This document shows, piece by piece, positions 28,952 to 39,935 of a DNA stretch of 64,000 bases (position 1 is the first letter of the stretch; every line of letters starts with the position of its first letter). A program made the position numbers and the translations under genes. A model generated the notes under the pieces. The model was not told the origin of the DNA, ran no database searches, and was given only the letters and a program-made list of their open reading frames with translations. The stretch is from Cryptosporidium bovis (lineage: Eukaryota > Apicomplexa > Conoidasida > Eucoccidiorida > Cryptosporidiidae), in assembly GCA_009768925.2 (NCBI GenBank), contig VHIT02000027.1:248001-312000 (forward strand), read 5' to 3'.

Positions 28952-31408
28952 CTAAATCGGAATGTGAATATCAAATCTTCCTGCTCTGGTAATACTATCG
29001 TCAAGATCTGATACGTGCTTATTTGAAAAAGCAATAACAATTGCATTCTGGTTTCTTTTTTCGATATTATCTAGACAAAGCAACAATGTTGTTAAGACGG
29101 TTCTTTGGTGGTGGTCATATCCTTCATCGTCACCAGTATGTTTGTCTTTATTTTTTAAAAAATGATTGTCATCTCTACAAATAATTGAATTGAACTTATA
29201 TTTATGGTAATTTATCCTGTATTTAATATTCTTAACATTAAACAAATTAGAGATAGACATTTTATCAAAATTTACCTTCTCACTAGACTTGATATCGTTG
29301 TAGCTACTATACTCATCTATATTCGTTCTTATCTTATTGGTGCTTGCAATTATGTCAATCCCATCTAAAAAAAGGATTGTCGGCTCGTCTATATCAAACA
29401 ATTTCCTTATATTCAACTCAGACTGTCCGAAATAAGGACTAATTAAAGTTAAAGTATGCCTATACACAACACTATAATGAGAATTGTTGTTCTTAATAAA
29501 TGAATAGATATTCTTTTTTAGAAAATATAATCTATTGACCGTATTCCTGTCCCTGTATACAAGTATTCTTGAGACATATACCTGGTTAAGCAAATCATGT
29601 ACAATTTTTTGATTATTATTTATCAACATGTGAATTCTAATTTCGTTATTTATTTTCTCAATAATTTCATCAAAAATGCGACTCAAATTCGAATTCTTGC
29701 TGTATTCTGAAAATTTGTCTAAAACACTGCCTTTGTCATTGTACCCAGAAAATTGAGTACCATCTTGTTTATTTAATGAACTTTCAATATTCTTTAGATG
29801 TTTCGTGTTTGTTAGTAGGCCATACTTTGTGATTATTCTAATTATTTCGTTAGTAATTTGGTCACAGTTTCCAGATTTTAGGGAAAATACGTGCCTTATA
29901 ATCCAGGCAATTGTGTCGATAAATGTTCTGTCTGAACATTCATGCTTCTTTGAATAAAAATCAATATAGCTTAAAAGTCTCAGAAACATATTATAATTTT
30001 TAATGAGTAACTTATTTTGTATTCCACCAATTCTACTTATTTCAGTTACTACAGTAACGTAAATCAAGTAATGTTTACAATACAATTCATTTTCCACGGA
30101 TGACAATTCGTTATTTGTATTTATCAGTTTAATATAATTACTATAATAATAGTAGTTATGTCTTTTATGTTCTCTGATCAAATTCATATAATCAGAATCG
30201 CTTACTTCATTCAACAAAGAACAAAAATTAGGAGTATTGTTGTAGTCATACTCTATATATATTATTTTATTCAAGTATTCACTTTGACTCTTTAGTATAA
30301 TGTTCTTTTTAAAAGTACTTTTAAAATTGTAAAAACAAATATTTATGAATATTTTATAATCTTTTAGTATTCTATTTAGCTTAAAAATGGTATTTAGTAA
30401 AGTTGAAATATTAAAAGCTATTTTCTCATAAATATAATCAAGTAGCTTTTTTGACAAGTCACTCTCCATTACGTATCTTTTAAGTAGGTAGGCTATATCG
30501 ATATATAATGTGCACTTACAATAGTTACCATGACATGTTGGTATCTTCATTTTTTCAAAGTAATTAACTATTTCAATAGTCTCCTTAAATGTACTTGAGT
30601 AAACCACCTCCTCCTTTTCACTACCTTTAACAGTTAAGGTAGAATCCCTTTCAATTTTTGGAACCAATAATACATTATTTAGAAAGGGGAGAATACTTGC
30701 ATCATTATCACAATGAGTAAAGTTGGTGCCTTTATTATCTGAAAAGTGGTTATTCCCTAATTTTATATATATAATCTTAAAGTGATAGTATTGTTCATTA
30801 ATGACAAAAGAAACATTTTTCATGTTAAACACTCTCTCGTAATTAACTGACAAACCTAATGAACCATTGTCCTTGTATTTTAAAATAGGTAATACGTACA
30901 AATAAAATTGCCTTTTAAGTGTGTTTACAAGTAAGTTCTTGTAATTCAACATATATATACTTGTATTTTCGTAGTATTTGCTTAAAAATAAAGGTCCTGA
31001 AAAACAAATGTCTATGTATTTGTTTACGTGTTTATCTGAATCGTCAAATAAGTAGTCTGAATATAAAAGTCTAATATATACATATTTCTCACATTTAAAT
31101 ATGCCAAAACCTTTGTGAAGAACCATGAAATAGCAGTTTTCTGCGGAAGATTCATTTTCGTTGTCCACATTACCACTTATTCTAACCTTTACTAAAAATT
31201 TTTCCACTATGTCATTGTGACCGTCGCTATAGTTATTGCTCTCAGTGTTATTATCAAAGTAAACCTCACATAAATAAATAAAATCAGAGCTATTATTATT
31301 TATTTGTCTTTTATTTGGCTCAAAATTTGTGTTTATTTTTAATAAACAAATGTCATCAACCAGTTCATCGTCATCTATTTCAAAACTAACTCGTTTAACC
31401 TCGCCCAT
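28952..31408 (-). CDS. degenerate AAA-ATPase-like protein
   Basis: 818 residues from the ATG at 31408 (the frame is open six bases further, but without ATG). Most of the protein is unrecognised and Asn/Tyr/Ile-rich. Only the last 200 residues resemble an AAA module. The position of Walker A reads RDRNTVNRL after the usual hydrophobic strand (SRILVY), so the P-loop GxxGxGKT is lost. YFGQSELNIRKLF matches the conserved G-E-S-E-x-x-(I/V)-R-x-(I/L)-F helix. Walker B is TILFLDGID, with Gly in place of the catalytic Glu. The second region of homology is well kept (VIAFSNKHVSDLDDSITRAGRFD). The protein stops ten bases later, without the C-terminal lid. An inactive member of the Cdc48/NVL/SPATA5 group, or a decaying gene, both fit. 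No frameshift is visible. Confidence 0.6.
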   Translation of the reverse strand: MGEVKRVSFEIDDDELVDDICLLKINTNFEPNKRQINNNSSDFIYLCEVYFDNNTESNNYSDGHNDIVEKFLVKVRISGNVDNENESSAENCYFMVLHKGFGIFKCEKYVYIRLLYSDYLFDDSDKHVNKYIDICFSGPLFLSKYYENTSIYMLNYKNLLVNTLKRQFYLYVLPILKYKDNGSLGLSVNYERVFNMKNVSFVINEQYYHFKIIYIKLGNNHFSDNKGTNFTHCDNDASILPFLNNVLLVPKIERDSTLTVKGSEKEEVVYSSTFKETIEIVNYFEKMKIPTCHGNYCKCTLYIDIAYLLKRYVMESDLSKKLLDYIYEKIAFNISTLLNTIFKLNRILKDYKIFINICFYNFKSTFKKNIILKSQSEYLNKIIYIEYDYNNTPNFCSLLNEVSDSDYMNLIREHKRHNYYYYSNYIKLINTNNELSSVENELYCKHYLIYVTVVTEISRIGGIQNKLLIKNYNMFLRLLSYIDFYSKKHECSDRTFIDTIAWIIRHVFSLKSGNCDQITNEIIRIITKYGLLTNTKHLKNIESSLNKQDGTQFSGYNDKGSVLDKFSEYSKNSNLSRIFDEIIEKINNEIRIHMLINNNQKIVHDLLNQVYVSRILVYRDRNTVNRLYFLKKNIYSFIKNNNSHYSVVYRHTLTLISPYFGQSELNIRKLFDIDEPTILFLDGIDIIASTNKIRTNIDEYSSYNDIKSSEKVNFDKMSISNLFNVKNIKYRINYHKYKFNSIICRDDNHFLKNKDKHTGDDEGYDHHQRTVLTTLLLCLDNIEKRNQNAIVIAFSNKHVSDLDDSITRAGRFDIHIPI

Positions 31409-32413
31409 TATCAAAAATCCTTGTATACCCCTGCTATATAAAATAGTATACGCAACAAAAAATGGCGTGTTGTTTACCTTCTACCTAGTTTTTCCATATT
31501 ATTATTATTACTTCATTCATGATATAATTGCCAGACTATTTGTATCCAGTAAATATTTTAAAAGGTTTGCTGAGTGTTGTATATTGAATCAAGCAAATTA
31601 ATCCATATTTTTCTATTAAAAAAGTAGTTTTTGAAATGTTTTAAAGAATTAGCATATAAGACGCGCCAAAGGTGTAATCCCACTAGGTTATAGTCTTTTT
31701 GACTTTAACCTGTATTATTGCCACAATATATTTATTGATGGTAAAAGAGTGACTCAATAAAACGGCGTTTAAGCATTTGTAAAGTGCAGCAGTAAGCTAT
31801 GAATTATTGTTTATGGATTTCATCTACACACAATTTGGTACCATGTACCATTCTTCGTATTTCCTATTATTACACTATACTGTCATTTAATGGTTTTATT
31901 ACAATTTTTGTTGATACGTCTAACTTAGTTTTATATTATTTTAACTCGTAGTTATTCATCTAATACCTAAATGTTGCTGTTTTCTATCCGTAACCGGAAT
32001 CAATCATCTCGTTATTATCACGGCAATTCAATATTCCCACTTAGTTGAGCTCATAAACAAATAACCAACCCCACCTCATTCCACATGTCTAGAGAGACAA
32101 ATTTTAAATACAAAAAAACAGTAAACAAGTTAAATTGACGATTGCTGGTACTTAAAGTATCTATCCCAGCTAGGGATTAAGCACGAAAAGTGTCCAAACT
32201 AATTACTTCCATCTCTCCCTGGTTTATTGTAAACTAAAGGAGTAAAAAAGAAATGGGAGTCGGTGAATCTAAAAAGAAAAAAATACAGTAATAAGATAGT
32301 TCGCATTTTCTCTTTTTAATCTTCAATTTCTTTAGTTTCTCATATACCTAAATAAAGTTTCTACTATGCTCTTGTCACACCTTATTCTTCACATAAAGAA
32401 TGAGGCAAACAAT
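31409..32413. other. intergenic, 1.0 kb
   Basis: Promoter side of the AAA-like gene and 3' side of RPL19. GCGCCAAA at 31663-31670 is E2F-like, about 255 bp upstream of the AAA-like start. A pyrimidine-rich and mixed stretch at 31980-32260 shows no gene or RNA I can name. Confidence 0.4.
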
Positions 32414-33215
32414 TTAAAGTGCCTTGCGTTTCTGTTTCAAGTTGGCTGCTCTGTTTTTGCGAGCTTCTAATTGGTCCTTCAGAGCCTTCTCCTTAATATG
32501 CTCAGCCTTAGCAATATGTATGGCCTCTATCAGTACTCTCTTATTCTTAAATTGATTACCTTTGGACTTTAAATAAAATTGTTTGTACATAGTCTTGTCT
32601 ATTTTGTTCATTTCTCTGTATTTACGTAATAAACGTCTTAATACTCTTTGACGACGCATCCACAGAACTTTCTCCGGTCTCCTGGCATCCTTCGTACCTC
32701 TCCTCTTACCCAAACCCATCGAACGACCTTTTCTTTTTGCCTCGTGTACACGACTGATTCTTGCTCTTGAATGCGTAGCCACAGCCTTCTTCAATATTAA
32801 TCCATCCTTATACAGCTTTCTAATACTTTGACGAGAATTTGCTGTCAGTATTGTATCCATTTCGGTAGGATCCAACCAGACTCTGTTTGCTCCACATTTT
32901 AAGACCTCCTTTGCCAAACGCTTCTGTAATATTAAGGGCTGAAGATGAAACGTAATAGTTAATATTTGTTCATTTCAATTTGTTTCAATAAATTGACCGA
33001 GAGAATATGCAATTAAAAAAATGCAGAAACAAGTAGTGCAATGATATACCAGAACCGTTTATATATATTAATAAGTCAACAATTTACACATCGTGTAGGA
33101 GTTAACTCAAGAATTATCGCGTTGATTGTTAGTTTAACACGTACTCGCTACATTTTCCAGTAGTTTTATTGGCATCTACATTCCCTCCGTTCCGTCTAAT
33201 AAGAAAACTTACCAT
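32414..33215 (-). CDS. RPL19: 60S ribosomal protein L19 (eL19), exon 1 is a single ATG
   Basis: Exon 2 (32938-32414) encodes 174 residues that begin [16 protein letters not shown], matching eL19 from its second residue, and continue through [27 protein letters not shown] and [18 protein letters not shown]. There is no in-frame ATG at its 5' end. On the minus strand an acceptor TCTTCAG precedes CCC, and the sequence AAGATG-GTAAGT at 33215-33207 supplies the start codon directly followed by a donor. The joined reading starts [10 protein letters not shown], as expected for eL19, giving 175 residues with a 274-nt intron (33212-32939). Role: large-subunit ribosomal protein that forms the eB12 bridge. 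The C-terminal helix is shorter than in animals, as in many protists. Alternative exon 1 choices cannot be excluded, but none fits better. Confidence 0.9.
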
Positions 33216-34463
33216 CTTATTATCCAAAAAATACTATTATTATTAACTTCTTAAGATAGCTATATTTAGTGTTCTTTAAAAACAAGTGTTAATTTCTACT
33301 TCTCAACAATAATAGTACTTGTCGTATATATAAGTTCATAAAATACACCGTATATGCCGTTCCTGTACCTATATATTAGAGAGAACAAGAAAGCAATTCT
33401 GAATTAATATTTAATCCTGTCCCTTTTTTTCTATTAATATTCTATTTGAAAATTTTAAATAATTTTCGTTACCTTCTCAAATAATCCCCAAATTTATTGC
33501 TGTGTTATTCATTTTTGCCTTTTTTTGTTATTTTTTCTTCTTTTTTATGTCTCTAATATACCGCTATTTACTAGTATACATTTTTTTAAATTATTTGTCT
33601 CAATCAGGCGCCACACATTGTATAATAGAAAAATGTATATATTTATTAGTACGTATATATATAAGTAGTAAAAATATGGAGAAAATGAGATATTAGAGGC
33701 ATGGATAATACATATTGTATGGTTATTCTCATTAATGCACACAAGAAAATATTACTTTTCAAAAGATATAGTTGCAAATAAAGTGTTAATATGAACAATA
33801 GCGTTTGCTTTATTTTGTTTTTTTCACATAGTAGTGGACAGTGAAAATATATTTAAACAAACAAGGAGGTGAACAAACAAAATATTTGTATATAGATCCC
33901 AATTTTAACAGATACATTCACATAATTGCCGGCATTATAACATGAAAGAAAATATTATATGGCTATGCTAATTATAGTAATATATGGAGTCAACATTTAA
34001 ATTTGATTCCTCTTCACTTTTCTTTGTTGCTTTATTCAATTTTGTCGGTTTTTTAGTATAGTTTTCATCGAGTTTTTTTTCGTGTTAATATAATGTTACA
34101 AATTATATTTCTATTGCGTTAAGCTACTCTGTATCATCTATTAATTTGCGTTGAATATGATGAGGTTTGATAAAAAAAGTTATATTTTGTATATGTAAAT
34201 AATTAGTATTTCTTTTTTTCCGCCTACTTATTACATCGAGATTATGGGAAATAGCGTGTATTTTATTAAGAGGTTTTTTTCCTTTTTTTAGAATTAGAAA
34301 TAACAATATTATTCATTGTGCATACTCCACAAACAAGTAATTATTCTTTAATCATTTTATCAATTGGATCAACAAATAAAATACAAGAAGAAAATATATA
34401 TAGTGACGACTTAGAATTACGTTAAAAAAAATAACATTTACTTTCTTATTACTATAAAATCAG
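33216..34463. other. divergent promoter RPL19 / WD40 protein
   Basis: 1.25 kb. Contains pyrimidine-rich low-complexity DNA (33480-33560), an E2F-like GGCGCCA (33607-33613) and short TA/GTA repeats (33635-33670). No gene recognised. Confidence 0.4.
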
Positions 34464-35885
34464 ATGAGTAACGGAAAGGAGTTTCACAAGAAAATTGATT
34501 TAAATTGTAATTCCGGGATATCTTCTGTAATATTAACAGACAATTACGCTTTTACTGGGCTTATTGGCGAGGGATCTAATGTAAATGTATATAATTATAA
34601 GAAATTAGATGAAAATATTAAAAATTACGAACATTATACTCCAGATTACATTCTCGAAAATAATCATGGGGGTATTTCAAAACTTGTAATTTCACCGTGC
34701 AAAAACTTAATCCTTGGTGTAACATGCTATGGATGGATATATATATGGGATATAAGTGTCTTGCCTAATGTTAATGATGTAAATGGCAGCATAAATAATG
34801 ATGAAGGTAAAATAATTAAACCTAAAATATCATTTGTAAACAATCATCCCGGTGACTCTATTTGCGTTGACTTTATTAATTCAAATATTATTGTTACTGC
34901 AGGTATTAATCCTGGATATAGCATATCGTTCATTTCAGTTAAAACAGGTAGAAGAATTGCTCAGTATATATCAAGAAAGAACGAACTTAGTGGATTGGCA
35001 TGGCCCTTTTACTTCAAAACGGAGGAAAAGGATCCTAAAGACAATAACAACGTAGGTGATCCTAACTCTTCTGTAAATAATAACTTGGAATTGGCTATTT
35101 ATTTTTTTACCAATATAGCTATAGAAAGATCAAGTTCTAGCGGTGGATGTTGGATAGCTCTTGGATCTACCAATGGCTTCGTGACAGTTATATATTTGCC
35201 ATGCATAGTTATAAACAAGATAGAAAAGTATGTTGAAGAAAGAAATTCAACAGATAATGGTAATAATGTTTCAGAAGATGAATTGCAGCTTAAAGGTTCT
35301 GATATACTTTGGAAGTGCCAACAAATAAGTGAATTACCAACTGAGATACGTTCTTTATCCTGGAGACCAAGAAATATCTCCAGTAATAATAACTCAACGG
35401 GTTCTAATTCCAATAGTATATGTCTTGTATGTGGTACATGTGATTCTTTATTACGTTACTGTTTCATTGAGACTGAGGATAAAGAAATTATAATTAAAAA
35501 AATAAACTTGGTTAAAATCACAGATGGTACATCAAATTCAAGCGAAATTAACTCAATATCCTTCCCCCAGAATTCGGGTCACAATTCTTCCTCAATGATA
35601 GCTATTGCTTTCAATAAATTATCTTCTTCAAAAAGGCATCCTATTCTTGTGTCTTCAGACAATAGCAATAAGAAAATTCAATCCTTCTCTTCATTTAATG
35701 TTTATCTCCAAGATATAATTCCTGTTTTAAATAATTCAAATAACAATGGTGGCAGTGCGATGCAAACTTACTTTTATTGTATTGGAATTCATAATGACCT
35801 TATTACTTGTGTATTTATAAGTCCATGTTGTAACTATATTGCATCCTCATCTTTAGATGGGCACTTACACATTTATACAAGATGA
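34464..35885 (+). CDS. WD40-repeat protein
   Basis: 473 residues. WD40-type blades are visible as ISKLVISPCKNLILGVTCYGWIYIWDI (about 70-98), SICVDFINSNIIVTAGI, a GCWIALGSTNGFVTVIYL strand, EIRSLSWRPR...CLVCGTCDSLLRYCFI, and a final good blade, ITCVFISPCCNYIASSSLDGHLHIYTR, which ends the protein. Asn/Ser-rich insertions between blades are typical here. Six or seven blades would form a single propeller; some are divergent. It should be a protein-interaction scaffold, but the sequence does not point to one complex. The start ATG at 34464 is the first in frame. Convergent with the adaptor sigma gene. Confidence 0.75.
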   Translation: MSNGKEFHKKIDLNCNSGISSVILTDNYAFTGLIGEGSNVNVYNYKKLDENIKNYEHYTPDYILENNHGGISKLVISPCKNLILGVTCYGWIYIWDISVLPNVNDVNGSINNDEGKIIKPKISFVNNHPGDSICVDFINSNIIVTAGINPGYSISFISVKTGRRIAQYISRKNELSGLAWPFYFKTEEKDPKDNNNVGDPNSSVNNNLELAIYFFTNIAIERSSSSGGCWIALGSTNGFVTVIYLPCIVINKIEKYVEERNSTDNGNNVSEDELQLKGSDILWKCQQISELPTEIRSLSWRPRNISSNNNSTGSNSNSICLVCGTCDSLLRYCFIETEDKEIIIKKINLVKITDGTSNSSEINSISFPQNSGHNSSSMIAIAFNKLSSSKRHPILVSSDNSNKKIQSFSSFNVYLQDIIPVLNNSNNNGGSAMQTYFYCIGIHNDLITCVFISPCCNYIASSSLDGHLHIYTR

Positions 35886-36075
35886 TTTTAATATTCTTCA
35901 TCAAATAAAACAATTACTATTACTTTCATGTTAAAACATTTGATCTTAGTTGTTTTAGTATTTTTCACTTTTAAATTATTATTAATGAACATTTTCTTTT
36001 GTTATCGTTGGTAACAACATGTTTACGTACTTATTGCTATAGTCAATATATTGGAATAAACAAATGTAAATATAC

Positions 36076-36486
36076 TTATATTACACTTTTCCTAATATTC
36101 TTGATTGATGTTCCTATTATTTCACCTCCAAGAATAACCTCATCCATTAATTTTATCAGTTTTTTATTCTTATATATTACATCTACATCAGTTGGTTCAC
36201 GAGAATTGTTACCAAATGCTTCGTTTATTAACTGTAATGTTGCTAATATCATTAATATATTTTCACTGAAATCGACCCCTGCAATAAAAAACATCTTGGG
36301 ATACCTCTTAAATATGATTCTACTTTCGTCCAATGTGAAGTGCGACAAATCATCCTTTTCCAAATACGACAATCTTTCCTTAATCGTCTCCTGAACTTTC
36401 TTTCTTTTTTCTATATTGTCCGAGTTATACCATCTTGAGAATATTGTTTTCCCACTCAAATTCTGAATTATAAAAAAATGAATCAT
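36076..36486 (-). CDS. clathrin adaptor small (sigma) subunit-like
   Basis: 136 residues from the ATG at 36486. That start is chosen because MIHFFIIQNLSGKTIFSRWY matches the exact N-terminus of AP sigma subunits (longin fold: M-I-x-F-x-L-x-Q-N-x-x-G-K-x-R-x-x-K-W-Y); an open stretch of 17 codons upstream starts with no counterpart. RIIFKRYPKMFFIAGVD and DEVILGGEIIGTS match the conserved middle and C-terminal segments. The region between (EAFGNNSREPTDVDVIYKN) is divergent, so AP-1, AP-2, AP-3 or AP-4 cannot be told apart with confidence; the GGEI-x-x-TS ending leans to AP-1. Role: core subunit of a tetrameric adaptor for vesicle coat assembly at TGN or endosome. Confidence 0.8.
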   Translation of the reverse strand: MIHFFIIQNLSGKTIFSRWYNSDNIEKRKKVQETIKERLSYLEKDDLSHFTLDESRIIFKRYPKMFFIAGVDFSENILMILATLQLINEAFGNNSREPTDVDVIYKNKKLIKLMDEVILGGEIIGTSIKNIRKSVI

Positions 36487-37073
36487 TTCTGATTTTGTTA
36501 TGCTAAAAATGTACCATGCACATATATTTTGTAACAAAAATGTGTTTTATTAACCTATTTGCTTCTCTTTTCTTTCTTGCTATATTAGTACAAAAAAACC
36601 AAACTCCTTACCTTATTCGGGTATCTAATAAACCAAAGAAAGAAAATAGAATGTGAAAAGGGTGCATATATATTATTACATTGTTATTATTGTTAAATTG
36701 TATTTTGACAATATTCAAAATATTTCATCTCTTAAATAAACCAAAATTAGTATATTATCATTTAATTTGCACATTAAATGCTGCTTTTGCTTCCCCACAC
36801 GTGCCGCCATACGTAATATAAATATATTTGCATATGTATTTAAAACTAATCTTTTAAAAATATAAAATCCAGTTTTACAAATACTATTTATTTATTTGTA
36901 TTTAGTAAATTATGGAAACAATTTTGCCCTTGAAAAAATAATGATTTGGTGAGGCTAAATATAATAAAATAATATATATAAAAAACAAAGTTAAGTCTTG
37001 ATCTTTACCAGAGGAAGATACTACTAAATTAAGGTATATTGATAGAGTAGGTGCATACTAATAATTAGGAATA
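36487..37073. other. divergent promoter sigma adaptor / DNA ligase I
   Basis: CACACGTGCCGCC near 36796-36808 contains a CACGTG core and a GC-rich flank in otherwise AT-rich DNA. Nothing else recognised. Confidence 0.4.
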
Positions 37074-39548
37074 ATGGAAATGTGCAAGAGTGTTAATCTA
37101 TTTGACGATAATCAGTGTGTAAATGAAACTGAAGATTCGATAATAGACTCGAAGGAATCTGCTCTAGGGGAGAATATATTATTGAATAGCACAACCGGGA
37201 AAGAATTAATTAAAATGAAAGAGAATGAGGTGAAAAAGAGTAAAAAAATAAGAATTGAACATCAGGAAAAGTTGAAATTTAATAGTAATGATGTGAATTT
37301 TAAGGTTGAAGACAATAACTCAAATGAAAAAATTGAAAAAGAAACAGATCGCAGTAACGAGAAAGAAAATAATCAAAGTTCTGGTGTAACAAACAATAAA
37401 TCAAGTACAAAAAATCAAAATGTGAATATATTTTCACCATTTTCAATAGAAGTAAAAAATAGCAATAATAATATACAAAGTCCATTATTTAACCCAAGTA
37501 ATGTGACAAAAGAGTTGATAATGATTAAGAAGAAAAATGAGTCGATCGCGTTTTCAATATTAACAGATACTTTGACAAGTATAGAAAGACTAAAAGGGAG
37601 TGGATCAGGAAGCAAAAAAGGATGCATAGTTATTTTAGCAAATTTATTTAGGCTGATAATTCACCATAACCCACAGGATTTGGTTGGTGCGGTATATATA
37701 TGTATGAATAAAGTGGCACCTGATTATGAAGGACGAGAGTCTGGAGTTGGAGAGTCGCTATTAATAAAATGCATATCAGAATCATCTGACAAATCAGAGA
37801 AAAAAATTAAAGAAGATCAAATAAGTGGTAAATATGAGGATTTAGGTGAAATAGCCTCTTTATATAAAAAACAAATAAAACTATTATTTGAACCACCAAG
37901 ATTAACAATTGATGAAGTATATCGTGAATTGTATTCATTAACGGACATATCAGGTAAGAATTCACAACAGGTAAAAAAGGATAAGATAAAAAAACTACTT
38001 GTATCAGGAAAACGAGAGGAAGTAAAATTTATTGTGCGCTTCTTACAAGGGAGACTTAGAGTTGGTATTCAACAAACATCAGTATATCAAGCGTTGGCAA
38101 ATGCATTTGTATTAACAAGAAATAATGATATAGTTAGTTATTCAGATTATAGATTATTGGAAAAAGAAAAAAAAGTGTACAATGATATATATGAATTAGA
38201 TCAAATAGTTGTAAATACTGAAAAATTAATAAAAGATTGTTTATCTCAGCTACCTAATATAGAAAAAATAATTAATTCAGCGTTGAATTGTGTAGAATTA
38301 AATGATATAGAAAAGGAATGCAAATTAACAACTGGTATACCTTGCGAACCAATGCTTGCTAAGCCAACGAAAGGTATAAAGGAAGTACTTGACCGTTTTG
38401 AAAACATATTATTTACGGCAGAGTATAAATATGACGGTGAAAGAGCACAAATACATGTGACTAGTGATAATAACAATAATAGGGTGATAAAAATATTTAC
38501 GAGAAATTTAGAATCTGCTACAGAAAGGTATCCCGATTTAGTTAAATACTTGAATGAGTCATTGAGTCCGGAAGTTAAAGACTGTATATTGGATTCTGAG
38601 GTAGTTGCATATTCTCATGAAGATAATAAGATACTTCCATTTCAAGTGCTAAACACAAGAAAAAGAAAGAATGTAACAATGGACGATATACAGACAAATA
38701 TATGTCTACTTGTTTTTGACTGTATGAAGTATAATAATGAGTCGTTATTAAAAAAATCATTATTTGAAAGGAGGCAATATATGAAGAAATGTATATGTGA
38801 TAACAATTTTAAATACATAAAATTTGCTACAAGTTGCGAAACAGATAAAATAGAAATGTTGGATTCATTTTTGTCTGAATCTATTGAGAATAGTTGTGAA
38901 GGCTTGATGATCAAAACATTACATGAAAATGCAACTTATGAACCTTCAAAAAGATCGCTAAACTGGTTAAAAATTAAAAAAGACTATATAGATGGGTTAA
39001 TGGATAGTATAGATGTAGTACCTATTGCAGCTTGTTATGGTAAAGGCAAAAGAAGTGGTTTGTTTGGTACATTTTTATTAGCTGTTTACAATAGTCAAGA
39101 CGAGGTATATGAAACAATATGTAAAGCCGGAACAGGATTTAGTGATGAATTACTTCAATTGCTATTTAATAATTTAAAAGATCATATTTTAACTGAAGGA
39201 ATCCCAAAAAATTACTATAGATATGATTATTCCTCTATTTCACTTAAACAAGATGTTTGGTTTGAACCCAAATTTGTTTGGGAAATTAAAGGGGCTGATT
39301 TGTCTCTTTCGCCTGTACATACAGCAGCTCGTGGTATTGTTGATGAGAACAGGGGTATTGGCCTTAGATTTCCGAGATTTATTCGTATTAGAGATGATAA
39401 ATCTCCAGAACAGTCTACTTGTTCTATGCAGATAATTGAGTTATATCGCGATCAATTCCGCCATACCTCAAAAACTGATTTACATGAAAATAAGGACATT
39501 TTGGTGGATGGCGTTGATGATTATGAGGAAAATGGTGAGAATCCTTAA
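37074..39548 (+). CDS. LIG1: ATP-dependent DNA ligase I
   Basis: 824 residues. The N-terminal 150 residues are charged and Asn-rich, as in the unstructured region of LIG1; no clear PIP box is seen at the very start. The DNA-binding domain (about 155-400) ends in LTTGIPCEPMLAKPT. The nucleotidyltransferase motif I is EYKYDGERAQIH with the AMP-accepting Lys452. Motif III, IV and V segments follow (CILDSEVVAY, SCEGLMIKTL, LNWLKIKKDYID), then the OB-fold with KRSGLFGTFLLAVYN and RGIGLRFPRFIRIRDDKSPEQST. Role: seals Okazaki fragments and repair nicks in the nucleus. The protein is single-exon and of normal family length. The C-terminus has a short acidic tail. Confidence 0.96.
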   Translation: MEMCKSVNLFDDNQCVNETEDSIIDSKESALGENILLNSTTGKELIKMKENEVKKSKKIRIEHQEKLKFNSNDVNFKVEDNNSNEKIEKETDRSNEKENNQSSGVTNNKSSTKNQNVNIFSPFSIEVKNSNNNIQSPLFNPSNVTKELIMIKKKNESIAFSILTDTLTSIERLKGSGSGSKKGCIVILANLFRLIIHHNPQDLVGAVYICMNKVAPDYEGRESGVGESLLIKCISESSDKSEKKIKEDQISGKYEDLGEIASLYKKQIKLLFEPPRLTIDEVYRELYSLTDISGKNSQQVKKDKIKKLLVSGKREEVKFIVRFLQGRLRVGIQQTSVYQALANAFVLTRNNDIVSYSDYRLLEKEKKVYNDIYELDQIVVNTEKLIKDCLSQLPNIEKIINSALNCVELNDIEKECKLTTGIPCEPMLAKPTKGIKEVLDRFENILFTAEYKYDGERAQIHVTSDNNNNRVIKIFTRNLESATERYPDLVKYLNESLSPEVKDCILDSEVVAYSHEDNKILPFQVLNTRKRKNVTMDDIQTNICLLVFDCMKYNNESLLKKSLFERRQYMKKCICDNNFKYIKFATSCETDKIEMLDSFLSESIENSCEGLMIKTLHENATYEPSKRSLNWLKIKKDYIDGLMDSIDVVPIAACYGKGKRSGLFGTFLLAVYNSQDEVYETICKAGTGFSDELLQLLFNNLKDHILTEGIPKNYYRYDYSSISLKQDVWFEPKFVWEIKGADLSLSPVHTAARGIVDENRGIGLRFPRFIRIRDDKSPEQSTCSMQIIELYRDQFRHTSKTDLHENKDILVDGVDDYEENGENP

Positions 39549-39935
39549 AAGAAATGAATTTTTATCAATACATTTTTTTTCTGTTAATTTGCATATTTTA
39601 ATATAAAGGACAATTCAATAAGTCATGCAGTTTTTTATTCTAATTCACCTCTTTCCGGATTTGTTGTTATCAATAAACTCAATACTTTCAACACAAACAA
39701 AAAGTGAGAATATGAATTTGTAGATATTTAAGTAAATATAATATATACGTGAGCATAAACTATAAAGTTTTCACTAACACCTGTTTTTAATATTTGGAAG
39801 AGATTGGGAAAAACCAAAAAGGTGCAAATAATGATCATTTTTTCGTAGTTAAAATGGCAAAACTACAATTATTGAACTGTTGCTGTAGTGATTGTAGTAT
39901 TTGAGCATGAAGTATCATTGTAAATATGAATAAAA
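39549..39935. other. convergent intergenic region
   Basis: 387 bp between ligase I and the rhodanese/PUB gene ends. No feature seen apart from AT-rich DNA; the ligase stop is followed by a T-rich run near 39571-39582. Confidence 0.4.

Noticed and set aside
36487-36537. 17-residue N-terminal extension of the sigma adaptor
   Set aside because: Sigma subunits begin exactly at the MI(x)F motif, which starts at 36486.
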